Shown piece after piece: positions 1 to 5,747 of a DNA stretch of 17,120 nucleotides; within the stretch, counting starts at the first letter, position 1, and the number at the start of each line of letters is the position of its first letter. The translations under genes were made by a program, and so were the position numbers. Under the pieces are notes generated by a model that worked only from the letters and a program-made list of their open reading frames with translations, was not told where the DNA came from and made no database searches. This stretch comes from Ruminococcaceae bacterium UBA5396 (GTDB taxonomy: Bacteria; Bacillota; Clostridia; Oscillospirales; Acutalibacteraceae), in assembly GCA_002410715.1 (NCBI GenBank), contig DHOG01000190.1, forward strand, positions 1,111 through 18,230, given 5' to 3'.

Positions 1-54
1 AGCGCCAGTTTGTGGCACTGGAGATCGTCGGTTCGAATCCGATTATCCACCCCA
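1..54 (+). tRNA. tRNA-His(GTG), 3' part, cut by the window start
   Basis: The visible part begins just before the anticodon arm. The anticodon stem is 5-9 paired with 17-21, with a 7-base loop holding GTG at 12-14. The T arm is 27-43 with loop TTCGAAT. The 3' acceptor strand is 44-50, followed by discriminator C51, as is usual for tRNA-His, and an encoded CCA at 52-54. The D arm and 5' acceptor strand lie outside the window. Confidence 0.93.
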
Positions 55-58
55 TTAG

Positions 59-92
59 GAAGAGGGCACACGGTTTTCCGGGTGCCCTCTTC
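59..92 (+). terminator. hairpin after tRNA-His
   Basis: An 11-bp perfect inverted repeat (59-69 with 82-92) closes a 12-base loop. No T-run follows, so it may be a processing signal or a weak terminator between the two tRNA genes rather than a classical intrinsic terminator. Confidence 0.55.
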
Positions 93-148
93 ACCAACAT
101 TGTATGGCACGCATATTACAATATTGAAATTTCCCCCAAAATTAATAT

Positions 149-222
149 TGGGATGTAGTCTAGTGGTAGGACAGCAGACTTTGACTCTGCCCGTGCTGGT
201 TCGATTCCAGCCATCCCAGCCA
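149..222 (+). tRNA. tRNA-Gln(TTG)
   Basis: A complete cloverleaf is visible. The acceptor strand TGGGATG (149-155) pairs with CATCCCA (212-218), giving the U1-A72 end typical of bacterial tRNA-Gln. The anticodon loop CTTTGAC carries TTG, and the T loop is TTCGATT. Discriminator G219 is followed by an encoded CCA at 220-222. It reads CAA/CAG glutamine codons. It sits about 95 bases after tRNA-His and is probably cotranscribed with it. Confidence 0.97.
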
Positions 223-263
223 ATGCCGGAAGCCTTGTAATCATGCGGGTTTCCGGCATTTTT
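222..263 (+). terminator. intrinsic terminator of the tRNA unit
   Basis: Inverted repeat AATGCCGGAA (222-231) and TTCCGGCATT (251-260) is followed by a T-rich tail (259-263). It starts right at the CCA end of tRNA-Gln and closes the tRNA transcription unit. Confidence 0.85.
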
Positions 264-399
264 AATTATCGAATTGGCGTTCAACTGAATTTACTTAAGG
301 AGCGCAATATCACACAAAATCGCACCTTTTATTGTCCCTGCTATTAATTCTTTCGCCCTTTTAAAGCGAGGGTTTATTACAAAAGAAAGTGCTTAAGAC

Positions 400-427
400 T
401 TGTAAAATTCCCAAATGTTATTATAAT
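400..427 (+). promoter_or_regulatory. SigA-type promoter for the LuxR-MFS gene
   Basis: TTGTAA (400-405), a 16-base spacer and a perfect TATAAT (422-427) are seen. The expected start point near 434 falls at the beginning of the tandem repeat. The -35 region overlaps one copy of the motif TGTAAAATTCC (401-411), which also occurs at two other promoter regions in this window. Confidence 0.6.
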
Positions 428-430
428 AAA

Positions 431-460
431 AATAGATATGCATAGAATAGATATGTATAG
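431..460 (+). repeat. two tandem 15-bp repeats at the probable transcript start
   Basis: AATAGATATGCATAG (431-445) is followed directly by AATAGATATGTATAG (446-460), with one difference between them. The pair starts 3 bases after the -10 box, so it may be a paired regulator-binding site or a slippage duplication. Confidence 0.7.
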
Positions 461-484
461 CTTCTTTCCGGGATAGTTAACTTG

Positions 485-500
485 GAGAAAACATTTTCTC
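485..500. promoter_or_regulatory. palindrome in the LuxR leader
   Basis: GAGAAAA (485-491), CA, TTTTCTC (494-500) forms a perfect 7-bp inverted repeat with a 2-base centre. It looks like an operator-type dyad. No function can be assigned from sequence. Confidence 0.35.
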
Positions 501-602
501 AATATAGGGCTAAATTATAGAAATATAGTTACGATTATATAGATATAAGTGTTTTCATGAAGCATTGATGTGACATATTGTGGGAGAAACTCATTAAATT
601 TG

Positions 603-625
603 CTTGGTATAAATATTATGCCAAG
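603..625. promoter_or_regulatory. imperfect 23-bp dyad upstream of the LuxR-MFS gene
   Basis: CTTGG (603-607) and CCAAG (621-625) enclose an AT-rich core that is itself mostly symmetrical (one T/G difference, then four further pairs). It lies about 66 bases before the start codon and could be an autoregulatory site. This is inference. Confidence 0.3.
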
Positions 626-691
626 AAGGATTATAATATAGAATTGACTAATTAAGACGAATGTAACGTCAGAAAGAGAGATATTCTCGCT

Positions 692-2137
692 ATGCCTCTC
701 AAAATATTTGACATCATCAGACTTTCTGAAAATGACAATGTTGCCGGATTTAAAGGACTCAGAAAATGCAATCTGCCATACATACTTATATGGATTATTT
801 ACTATGCATGGGTTATCGCCTTTGCGACATGGTGGACGGCATCCCCCCTTACGGAGAATGTTTTTGGTTCTAATATTAGAAGTCTCATGCACTCGGTTAA
901 TTTATTTTCTTCTGCTATCCTTATCCTTATTATAAAAAAAGAATGGTTTGTCAAAATGGCACGGATAGGCGCAGTGCTCATTATTGCGGGGATGAGTGTG
1001 TTTTTGGTAGTGCCTTCCGCCCCTGTTCAACTGGTCAGTGCTGTAATCATCTCAATATCTCTTGGTTGTGTTAACACCAGTATTTTGATGCCGTTTGTAT
1101 TTACTTTAAACAATACCGAAAAGCTGTATGCCGTAGTGGGGAGTAACCTGTTAATCAGTCTGATTTCATTATTTCAAAATAGCAACTATGGAAACAACCT
1201 GCAGGGTCGAGATGACTTGTTGTTATCCTTTTTAATTTTAATTATTGCACTGAGTGCGACAGTATTTTTTAAAAGAGATAGTATCGTATCCAATCGCGTG
1301 AGTATTAATGCAAATACTCCTAAAATCCCATCAAGAATTTATTTGACTTTGTTTTTTAACTGTGCCTTTGCGATTCTTGGCAAAGGTGTTGGCACCGGTA
1401 TTCTGAACATAACGTCGGAGGGTTTCGGAAATCCGGTTGTTGTTTGGTATTATATCGGAGGACTTGCCGGGTGTCTTATCTATTTTGCATTATACGCTTT
1501 CACTTCAAAGGCATTTGTTTTGCTTGGAAATATATCTTTTGCTTTTATATCAATGGGACTTTTGTGCAATGCCTTTACTGCACAGGCTTCCGGAATGGCT
1601 ATGCTTTTCGCTCTATTGCTTGGAGTAGGTAATACAGTAGGAATGATTAACATGTATTATATCTTAGGGGTTATTGGCAGAAAGTATAACAGTATGCGCT
1701 ATTTGAAAATGTCAATTATTTTTATTGGTATTTGCGGCGGTGTATCCGGTGTTGTTGTAGGGAATTTGATTCACAGTGTTAACACAGCCGAAATAGCCTT
1801 AATAGCCTCCCTTGTTTCAGTCTCAGTTATGATGATTTTTATGATTTTATCTCCACTCCTGGCACAGGAGAAATATTACAGTGACTGGGCAAGAGATTCT
1901 GAAATGTCAGAAATTGATAACGATCAGCTGTATTTATTTAGAAAATATCAATTAAGCAGGCGCGAAATAGAAGTATGCAAGCTGTTATTACAAGGCTATA
2001 CCCTACGTCAAATATCGGCGATGCTTTCAATCGCTTATTCGACGGTTAATACATATTGCACCTGTGCATATAGAAAATTGAATATTAACAGCCGAACAGA
2101 ATTGATGATTTTATTTAAGGATTACATAGTGGAATAG
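692..2137 (+). CDS. LuxR-family regulator with an N-terminal MFS-like membrane domain
   Basis: The 481-residue protein has two parts. Residues about 25-405 are very hydrophobic and contain roughly a dozen membrane spans with short charged loops, resembling a major-facilitator fold. Residues about 415-475 are a LuxR/FixJ helix-turn-helix, with the motif LSRREIEVCKLLLQGYT, then ISAMLSIAYSTVNTY and a recognition-helix end with RKLNINSRTEL. Proteins of this layout are known in Clostridia and Coriobacteria and are thought to be one-component membrane-bound sensors or regulators; their ligands are mostly unknown. The DNA-binding domain would sit in the cytoplasm, tethered to the membrane. The ATG has a weak purine-rich site (AGAAAGAGAG, 671-680). 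The gene is alone, with its own promoter and terminator. Its target is unknown; the adjacent lipoprotein/zinc-ribbon unit is a natural candidate by position only. Confidence 0.85.
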   Translation: MPLKIFDIIRLSENDNVAGFKGLRKCNLPYILIWIIYYAWVIAFATWWTASPLTENVFGSNIRSLMHSVNLFSSAILILIIKKEWFVKMARIGAVLIIAGMSVFLVVPSAPVQLVSAVIISISLGCVNTSILMPFVFTLNNTEKLYAVVGSNLLISLISLFQNSNYGNNLQGRDDLLLSFLILIIALSATVFFKRDSIVSNRVSINANTPKIPSRIYLTLFFNCAFAILGKGVGTGILNITSEGFGNPVVVWYYIGGLAGCLIYFALYAFTSKAFVLLGNISFAFISMGLLCNAFTAQASGMAMLFALLLGVGNTVGMINMYYILGVIGRKYNSMRYLKMSIIFIGICGGVSGVVVGNLIHSVNTAEIALIASLVSVSVMMIFMILSPLLAQEKYYSDWARDSEMSEIDNDQLYLFRKYQLSRREIEVCKLLLQGYTLRQISAMLSIAYSTVNTYCTCAYRKLNINSRTELMILFKDYIVE

Positions 2138-2152
2138 TCGTTTAGCTGCTGA

Positions 2153-2189
2153 AAGGAGCGTCTCATTAGAACTAATGAGACGCTCTTTT
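2153..2189 (+). terminator. intrinsic terminator of the LuxR-MFS gene
   Basis: A perfect 13-bp stem (2156-2168 with 2173-2185) has a 4-base GAAC loop, followed by TTTT (2186-2189). The A-rich bases before the stem pair with the tail, so it may work in both directions. Confidence 0.92.
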
Positions 2190-2274
2190 ACGTGCTCATG
2201 TCTTTTACTGGGTTGCAGGTGTTTCCTTTTTATCATAAGCTTGAGTAAAGGAGTTTACAAATGGAGGTATGCTA

Positions 2275-2319
2275 ATGTATATTCTCATCGACAAGCGAAT
2301 CAGGAACCATAACCCTTGA
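2275..2319 (+). other. possible 14-codon leader peptide ahead of the lipoprotein
   Basis: A GGAGG (2263-2267) lies 7 bases before an ATG that opens a 14-residue frame (starting MYILIDKRIRNH) ending in TGA at 2317-2319. A second tiny frame, ATG at 2261 with AAAGGAG upstream, ends in a TAA that overlaps this ATG. This could be a leader peptide pair or a decayed gene start. Nothing in the peptide is recognisable, and chance is quite possible. Confidence 0.2.
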
Positions 2320-2357
2320 AAAAATTAGTAAGGCATAAGTGCAAAAGGAGAGAAATC

Positions 2358-3125
2358 ATGGGAAAAATAATTGCTTTTATTCTTTTCGTAATCGTATCAT
2401 TTTCGGCATGCGGCGGTGCTAGCGAATCAGGTGTAAAAAGCAATACAAATCAAAACAATCAAAATAAAACTGCAAGCGAAAGTAAGTTGGGCGACAGCTT
2501 TATCAGCAAGGATTACAGTGATAATAATGAGCTGTATGCCTTTATAAAAAGTTATCTTGATTATAAGAAACCTGCTATGGAGAATCTGGAAGCGAAAAAA
2601 GGTGAGTTTAAAGATACCGTGGCATTGCTTGCCACAGGCGACTGGGCGATTGATCTTCCCATAAAACCGCTAGTGAATCTTCAGGGACTTGAAAAATCCG
2701 GGGACAGCTGGAATGGAACGGTAAGTGTCTACAATTATGAAATTACAAAATCCGGCGACATTTACTCATTTAAATTTACAAGCACCGTAATGGATGAGGT
2801 GACGGAAGGAAAATGTGACGTTAAAATTGGAACTCTCCAGATAACAATTCGGAACAAGTACGCGACACAAAAATATCAGGTAACAGCACTTGCAGAAGGA
2901 GCATATTTAAGATTCTGGTCCGAAAAATCCGATATTCTTGAAGAAACCCGTGCGCATTATACTTATTTTAAAGGAAATGATGCCGCGGTCGGACAAGAAG
3001 AAACCACAAGTCCGAAGGAGCTGATTGGTTCTAACTTTAAGGATGATACATATGCTGAAAATGATGAGGGATGGGTTAAGTATATCGGCGGAAAAGCAAG
3101 CAATTTTGATGGTATGAATAGTTAA
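2358..3125 (+). CDS. putative lipoprotein of unknown function
   Basis: This is a 255-residue protein. I chose ATG 2358 because AAAAGGAG (2343-2350) sits 7 bases before it; a longer frame from TTG 2316 would put 14 charged residues ahead of the signal peptide. Residues 1-17 are a signal peptide with a lipobox (FSAC, acylated Cys18), followed by a Gly/Ser/Asn/Gln-rich linker to about residue 45. The rest looks like a globular extracytoplasmic domain with alternating beta-strand patterns (about 105-190) and no motif I recognise. It should be anchored on the outer face of the membrane. The zinc-ribbon membrane protein follows after 22 bases with its own strong site, so the two are probably one operon and may act together. 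Confidence 0.8.
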   Translation: MGKIIAFILFVIVSFSACGGASESGVKSNTNQNNQNKTASESKLGDSFISKDYSDNNELYAFIKSYLDYKKPAMENLEAKKGEFKDTVALLATGDWAIDLPIKPLVNLQGLEKSGDSWNGTVSVYNYEITKSGDIYSFKFTSTVMDEVTEGKCDVKIGTLQITIRNKYATQKYQVTALAEGAYLRFWSEKSDILEETRAHYTYFKGNDAAVGQEETTSPKELIGSNFKDDTYAENDEGWVKYIGGKASNFDGMNS

Positions 3126-3147
3126 TATAAATATTGGAGGTATTATT

Positions 3148-3618
3148 ATGAATTGTAGAAACTGCGGAAAAGAAATTATGAACAATGCAAAGTTTTGCGA
3201 TGGATGTGGATCGCCGAATGTGTCCGGACAGGAAAATACACAAGCGGCGACAGGGCAAGTTCCTGTTGCGAACCAAGCGCAGGAAAATAAGGTTGTTTTT
3301 ATTCTGGCTTATTTGTTGTTCTTTCTTCCCTTGGTTTCCTGTCCTAATTCAAAAATCGGGCGGTTTCATGCAAATCAAGGACTTTTACTATTAATTACAT
3401 CTGTTGCAGGATCAATTGCTGCCACTATTTTATCTTCAACTTTATTAGCAATTTCATGGAGATTATCCTTAGCTGTATCACCCTTATTATGGCTTGCATG
3501 GTCTATAGCAATGCTTGCTTTAGTGATTATTGGTATGATGAATGCCAGTAAGGGTGAGCAAAAGCCCCTTCCCATCATTGGTAAATTTACGATAATAAGC
3601 TCAACTACCCTTGGCTGA
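3148..3618 (+). CDS. zinc-ribbon membrane protein, DUF4870/Tic20-like
   Basis: The 156-residue protein starts with a zinc ribbon: Cys3-x2-Cys6 and Cys17-x2-Cys20. A Gln/Asn-rich linker (about 25-47) leads to three membrane spans (about 49-65, 77-100 and 108-132). The stretch RFHANQGL (72-79) after the first span is typical of DUF4870/Tic20-like proteins, whose function is unknown. Start ATG 3148 has GGAGGT (3136-3141) upstream. Members of this group often end soon after a PLPIIGK-type segment; here PLPIIGKF is followed by a short SSTTLG tail, and the bases after 3597 look unlike the neighbours. The native stop may have been lost when the downstream stretch was rearranged. That last point is inference. 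Confidence 0.78.
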   Translation: MNCRNCGKEIMNNAKFCDGCGSPNVSGQENTQAATGQVPVANQAQENKVVFILAYLLFFLPLVSCPNSKIGRFHANQGLLLLITSVAGSIAATILSSTLLAISWRLSLAVSPLLWLAWSIAMLALVIIGMMNASKGEQKPLPIIGKFTIISSTTLG

Positions 3619-3763
3619 AAAGTCGCCTAAATCCCTTTTACTCACCTTTGTGCGCAAGCTGCAAACCAAACGCTATATAATATGTCCTCTGACAACTTGT
3701 TCAGAGCTACACCAATCGCGGCGCCAAAGAACTTACATTATGAAAAATTCATCTAAAATCATT
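3619..3763. other. unexplained stretch, perhaps a decayed gene
   Basis: This 145-base stretch separates the zinc-ribbon gene from the SPFH promoter. It has less AT bias than its surroundings. On the minus strand a frame ending in TGA at 3648-3650 reads as a protein-like run (including FFGAAIGVALNKLSEDILYS) of about 30 residues with no start; plus-strand frames are also partly open. A 6-bp hairpin lies at 3687-3706. I recognise no family. It could be the leftover of a gene lost from this site. Confidence 0.25.
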
Positions 3764-3807
3764 GTATTTACTATATCATTATGATATCATAATGATATAG
3801 TAAATAC
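3764..3807. promoter_or_regulatory. 44-bp perfect palindrome on the SPFH promoter
   Basis: The left half 3764-3785 is the exact reverse complement of 3786-3807, with no spacer. Inside are two overlapping dyads, TATCAT-T-ATGATA and TATCAT-A-ATGATA. A possible promoter overlaps it: TTGTAT (3762-3767), a 17-base spacer, then TATCAT (3785-3790) at the exact centre. The RBS of the SPFH gene follows 4 bases after its end. It looks like an operator, possibly for the ribbon-helix-helix protein encoded in the operon or for an absent regulator. As RNA it could also fold into a 22-bp hairpin. Confidence 0.75.
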
Positions 3808-3824
3808 TTTTAGGAGGGAAAATT

Positions 3825-4841
3825 GTGAAAGAGAAAATTTTAAAAGCAAAGCCAGGAATGCCCTTATTATTTCTTTTTATACTTCTTTATTTTGTAGCGA
3901 TTGGACTAATTATTTTAGGCGGTTTCCTTTTAGACAGCTATAATAATTGGGGAACATTGCCCCTGGTTGTGGGGATTATCTGGTCGGTATTAGGCATTTA
4001 TCCTTTTTTCGGATTTAAAATCATTAATCCTCAAGAAGCTGTGGTACTTACTCTATTTGGAAAGTATACAGGAACTTTAAATGAAGCAGGTTTTTATTTT
4101 GTCAATCCCTTCTCATCATCGGTTAATCCGGCTTATAAAACCCGCCTTGGTCAAAGTGCTGATGTGGATAGCAGAGCTAATTCCACCATTAAAATTGATG
4201 GAGCTACGATGCAAACCAATATAGTAAATAAAAAAATTTCGCTTAAAATTATGACACTAAACAACCACAAACAGAAGGTCAATGATGTACTGGGCAACCC
4301 AATAGAGATAGGCATTGCTGTAATGTGGAGGGTGACTGATACTGCAAAAGCTGTCTTCAATGTAGATAATTTTAAAGAATATCTTTCTCTCCAGTGTGAT
4401 AGCGCCTTAAGAAATATCGTTCGTATCTACCCCTATGATGTGAATCCCGGAATTGACACGACCGGTGATGGTGTGCCTGATGAGGGCAGTCTGCGAGGTT
4501 CAAGCTCTTTGGTTGCTGAACGTATTCGCCAGGAAATTCAAGACAAAGTAGAGGATGCAGGTCTTGAGATTTTGGAAGCACGTATTACTTATCTTGCTTA
4601 TGCTCCGGAAATTGCCGCAGTAATGCTGCAAAGGCAACAAGCCAGTGCGGTTGTTGACGCCAGAAAGATGATCGTTGATGGCGCGGTTGGGATGGTAGAG
4701 ATGGCTTTGGAAAAACTAAATGAAAATGATGTGGTAAAACTTGATGAAGAACGTAAGGCAGCCATGGTTTCTAATCTTCTTGTTGTCCTTTGTGGCAACA
4801 AAGATGCCCAACCGGTTGTCAATAGCGGCAGTCTATATTAA
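3825..4841 (+). CDS. SPFH/Band 7 domain membrane protein
   Basis: This is a 338-residue protein. GTG start 3825 has AGGAGGG (3812-3818) at good spacing. Two membrane spans (about 12-36 and 43-64) anchor it, followed by an SPFH (stomatin/prohibitin/flotillin) domain starting at IINPQEAVVLTLFGKYTGT (66-84). The C-terminal half is helical and rich in Ala, Gln and charged residues (about 235-310), as expected for an oligomerising stalk. Proteins of this kind form membrane-bound rings or microdomains; substrates are unknown in this subgroup. It is encoded 2 bases ahead of the ribbon-helix-helix gene, and both lie under the 44-bp palindrome, so they are probably coregulated. Confidence 0.88.
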   Translation: MKEKILKAKPGMPLLFLFILLYFVAIGLIILGGFLLDSYNNWGTLPLVVGIIWSVLGIYPFFGFKIINPQEAVVLTLFGKYTGTLNEAGFYFVNPFSSSVNPAYKTRLGQSADVDSRANSTIKIDGATMQTNIVNKKISLKIMTLNNHKQKVNDVLGNPIEIGIAVMWRVTDTAKAVFNVDNFKEYLSLQCDSALRNIVRIYPYDVNPGIDTTGDGVPDEGSLRGSSSLVAERIRQEIQDKVEDAGLEILEARITYLAYAPEIAAVMLQRQQASAVVDARKMIVDGAVGMVEMALEKLNENDVVKLDEERKAAMVSNLLVVLCGNKDAQPVVNSGSLY

Positions 4842-4843
4842 AA

Positions 4844-5059
4844 ATGGGTGAAATAAAAAAGCAAGTTCCTCTCCGGATATCTGCAAAGCTATATGAACAG
4901 ATTGCTGCCTGGGCTAAAGATGATTTTCGATCTTTCAATGGACAGATCGAGTTTCTTCTCTCGGAATGTGTTCGGCAGAGAATAAAAACCGGCAAGACTG
5001 TCCCAAAAAATTCGGAAGAAAAGCAATCAGATATTTATAAACATCCTCCCACCTTTTAA
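4844..5059 (+). CDS. Arc/CopG-like ribbon-helix-helix protein
   Basis: The 71-residue protein has the ribbon-helix-helix layout: a short strand (KKQVPLRIS, 5-13), helix A (AKLYEQIAAWAKDD, 14-27), a turn, and helix B (FNGQIEFLLSECVRQRI, 31-47). The polar tail shows no fold. Arc-type proteins bind DNA as dimers with the paired strands in the major groove. Its ATG follows the SPFH stop by 2 bases and has no visible ribosome binding site, so translation is probably coupled. It may repress its own operon at the upstream palindrome (inference). The name could be Arc-family DNA-binding protein; a true toxin partner is not seen. Confidence 0.8.
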   Translation: MGEIKKQVPLRISAKLYEQIAAWAKDDFRSFNGQIEFLLSECVRQRIKTGKTVPKNSEEKQSDIYKHPPTF

Positions 5060-5076
5060 CTGGTGGAAGGATGTTT
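5039..5076 (+). terminator. hairpin overlapping the end of the Arc-like gene
   Basis: A 15-bp stem with one mismatch (5039-5053 with 5062-5076) has an 8-base loop that includes the stop codon of the preceding gene. The stem ends in TTT on the plus strand and begins with AAA, so it could serve either strand. There is no long T-run. Confidence 0.6.
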
Positions 5077-5109
5077 ATAGAACGTTGCTTTATCAAGGAG
5101 TAATCAATC

Positions 5110-5365
5110 CTGGGAAAAATAAATATTCATGCTGTAAAGCCTGCAGACATAGAGTTGAATCATGCCTTACCGCAGATTCTTTTGGACTGGTATGATATAA
5201 ATGCCCGATCACTTCCGTGGAGGAATGATAACGACCTTTCATGTTTGGCATATCACATGTTATTATATTGATTGTACCAAACAGCCGCCGAGCTTTATTA
5301 GGGCGGATTACGATTCTCTCTCCGATAGATACGCTCTTCCAACCGCATTTAGACAATTTATATAA
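5110..5365 (+). pseudogene. mutY: mutY remnant (A/G-specific adenine glycosylase), internal deletion
   Basis: MutY is the DNA glycosylase that removes adenine opposite 8-oxoguanine; it is normally about 350 residues. Here only its two ends remain. From 5110 one frame gives a start-like segment that reaches ILLDWYDINARSLPWR (codons ending at 5223), the conserved N-terminal block of MutY. From about 5231 a different frame gives TTFHVWHITCYYIDC, then ADYDSLSDRYALPTAFRQFI ending in TAA at 5363-5365, which matches the C-terminal NUDIX-like end. Everything between, including the helix-hairpin-helix, catalytic and iron-sulphur parts, is missing. The join lies within about 5221-5234 and changes frame. 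An AAGGAG (5095-5100) precedes it but there is no ATG at good spacing; CTG 5110 stands where the start should be. It cannot make an active enzyme. Confidence 0.8.
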
Positions 5366-5374
5366 GATAGTAAA

Positions 5375-5412
5375 AAAGAGGTCTCCGTCACAATCGTAAC
5401 GGGGACCTCTTT
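5375..5412 (+). terminator. terminator of the mutY remnant
   Basis: A 14-bp stem with one T-G pair (5375-5388 with 5399-5412) has an AAA start and a TTT end. It lies 10 bases after the remnant's stop codon, so it is probably the original mutY terminator. Confidence 0.85.
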
Positions 5413-5747
5413 CATCTAAATCAAATGCAAACTGTGTATATACTAATGGGATAATTATACATTAATATTGGCAAAATATTATGATATAGTAATAGGGTAC
5501 AATCAACTTTTAACATAGTGCTTATTGCCATAATAACGAAACCGAAAGCCAATACCATCTAGGTATGGTCTTTCGGTTTCGCTATTGCTTGTCTCTTATT
5601 TGACAGAATTTAATCCTGTGCAAACCTTCTATTCATAAAAATATCATATTATATGGGTTAATACTGTTACATATGAAACCAAAATAATCCTATGCATGCA
5701 GTATAATTTAAATCAATTCCAACATTATGGATAATTTCCCAAAAACA
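5413..5747. other. 335-base intergenic stretch with a long hairpin
   Basis: No gene is visible. It contains a copy of ATGATATAGTAA (5481-5492), the 12-base outer part of the arms of the 3764-3807 palindrome. It also contains a long hairpin (5537-5581, listed separately). The rest is AT-rich and gives nothing I can interpret. Confidence 0.5.
5537..5581. repeat. long hairpin without a T-run
   Basis: CGAAACCGAAAG (5537-5548) pairs perfectly with CTTTCGGTTTCG (5570-5581), and inside it ATACC pairs with GGTAT. No T-run follows on either strand. It may be a terminator acting on minus-strand transcripts from the HD-GYP gene, the end of a small RNA, or a small repeat element. Confidence 0.5.

Larger units (their letters stand above)
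264..691. other. 428-base intergenic leader region
   Basis: I see no credible gene here. The stretch is AT-rich and holds a promoter at 400-427, a tandem 15-bp repeat (431-460), a 7-bp palindrome (485-500) and an imperfect 23-bp dyad (603-625), all listed separately. A transcript from the promoter would carry a leader of roughly 255 bases before the LuxR-type gene. Confidence 0.6.

Noticed and set aside
10..240. 76-residue open frame across both tRNA genes
   Set aside because: It reads straight through tRNA-His and tRNA-Gln and has no ribosome binding site.
515..892. 125-residue minus-strand frame upstream of and overlapping the LuxR-MFS gene
   Set aside because: It lies antisense to the start of a well-supported gene, and its sequence shows no domain or ribosome binding site that would favour it.
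2316..2357. TTG start that lengthens the lipoprotein by 14 residues
   Set aside because: The added residues are charged and would spoil the signal peptide, whereas ATG 2358 has a strong ribosome binding site.
4844..5059. Toxin-antitoxin reading of the Arc-like gene
   Set aside because: The partner is an SPFH membrane protein rather than a small toxin, and no toxin-like frame lies on either side.
5093..5356. 87-residue minus-strand frame
   Set aside because: It is antisense to the mutY remnant, whose plus-strand frames match known conserved blocks.
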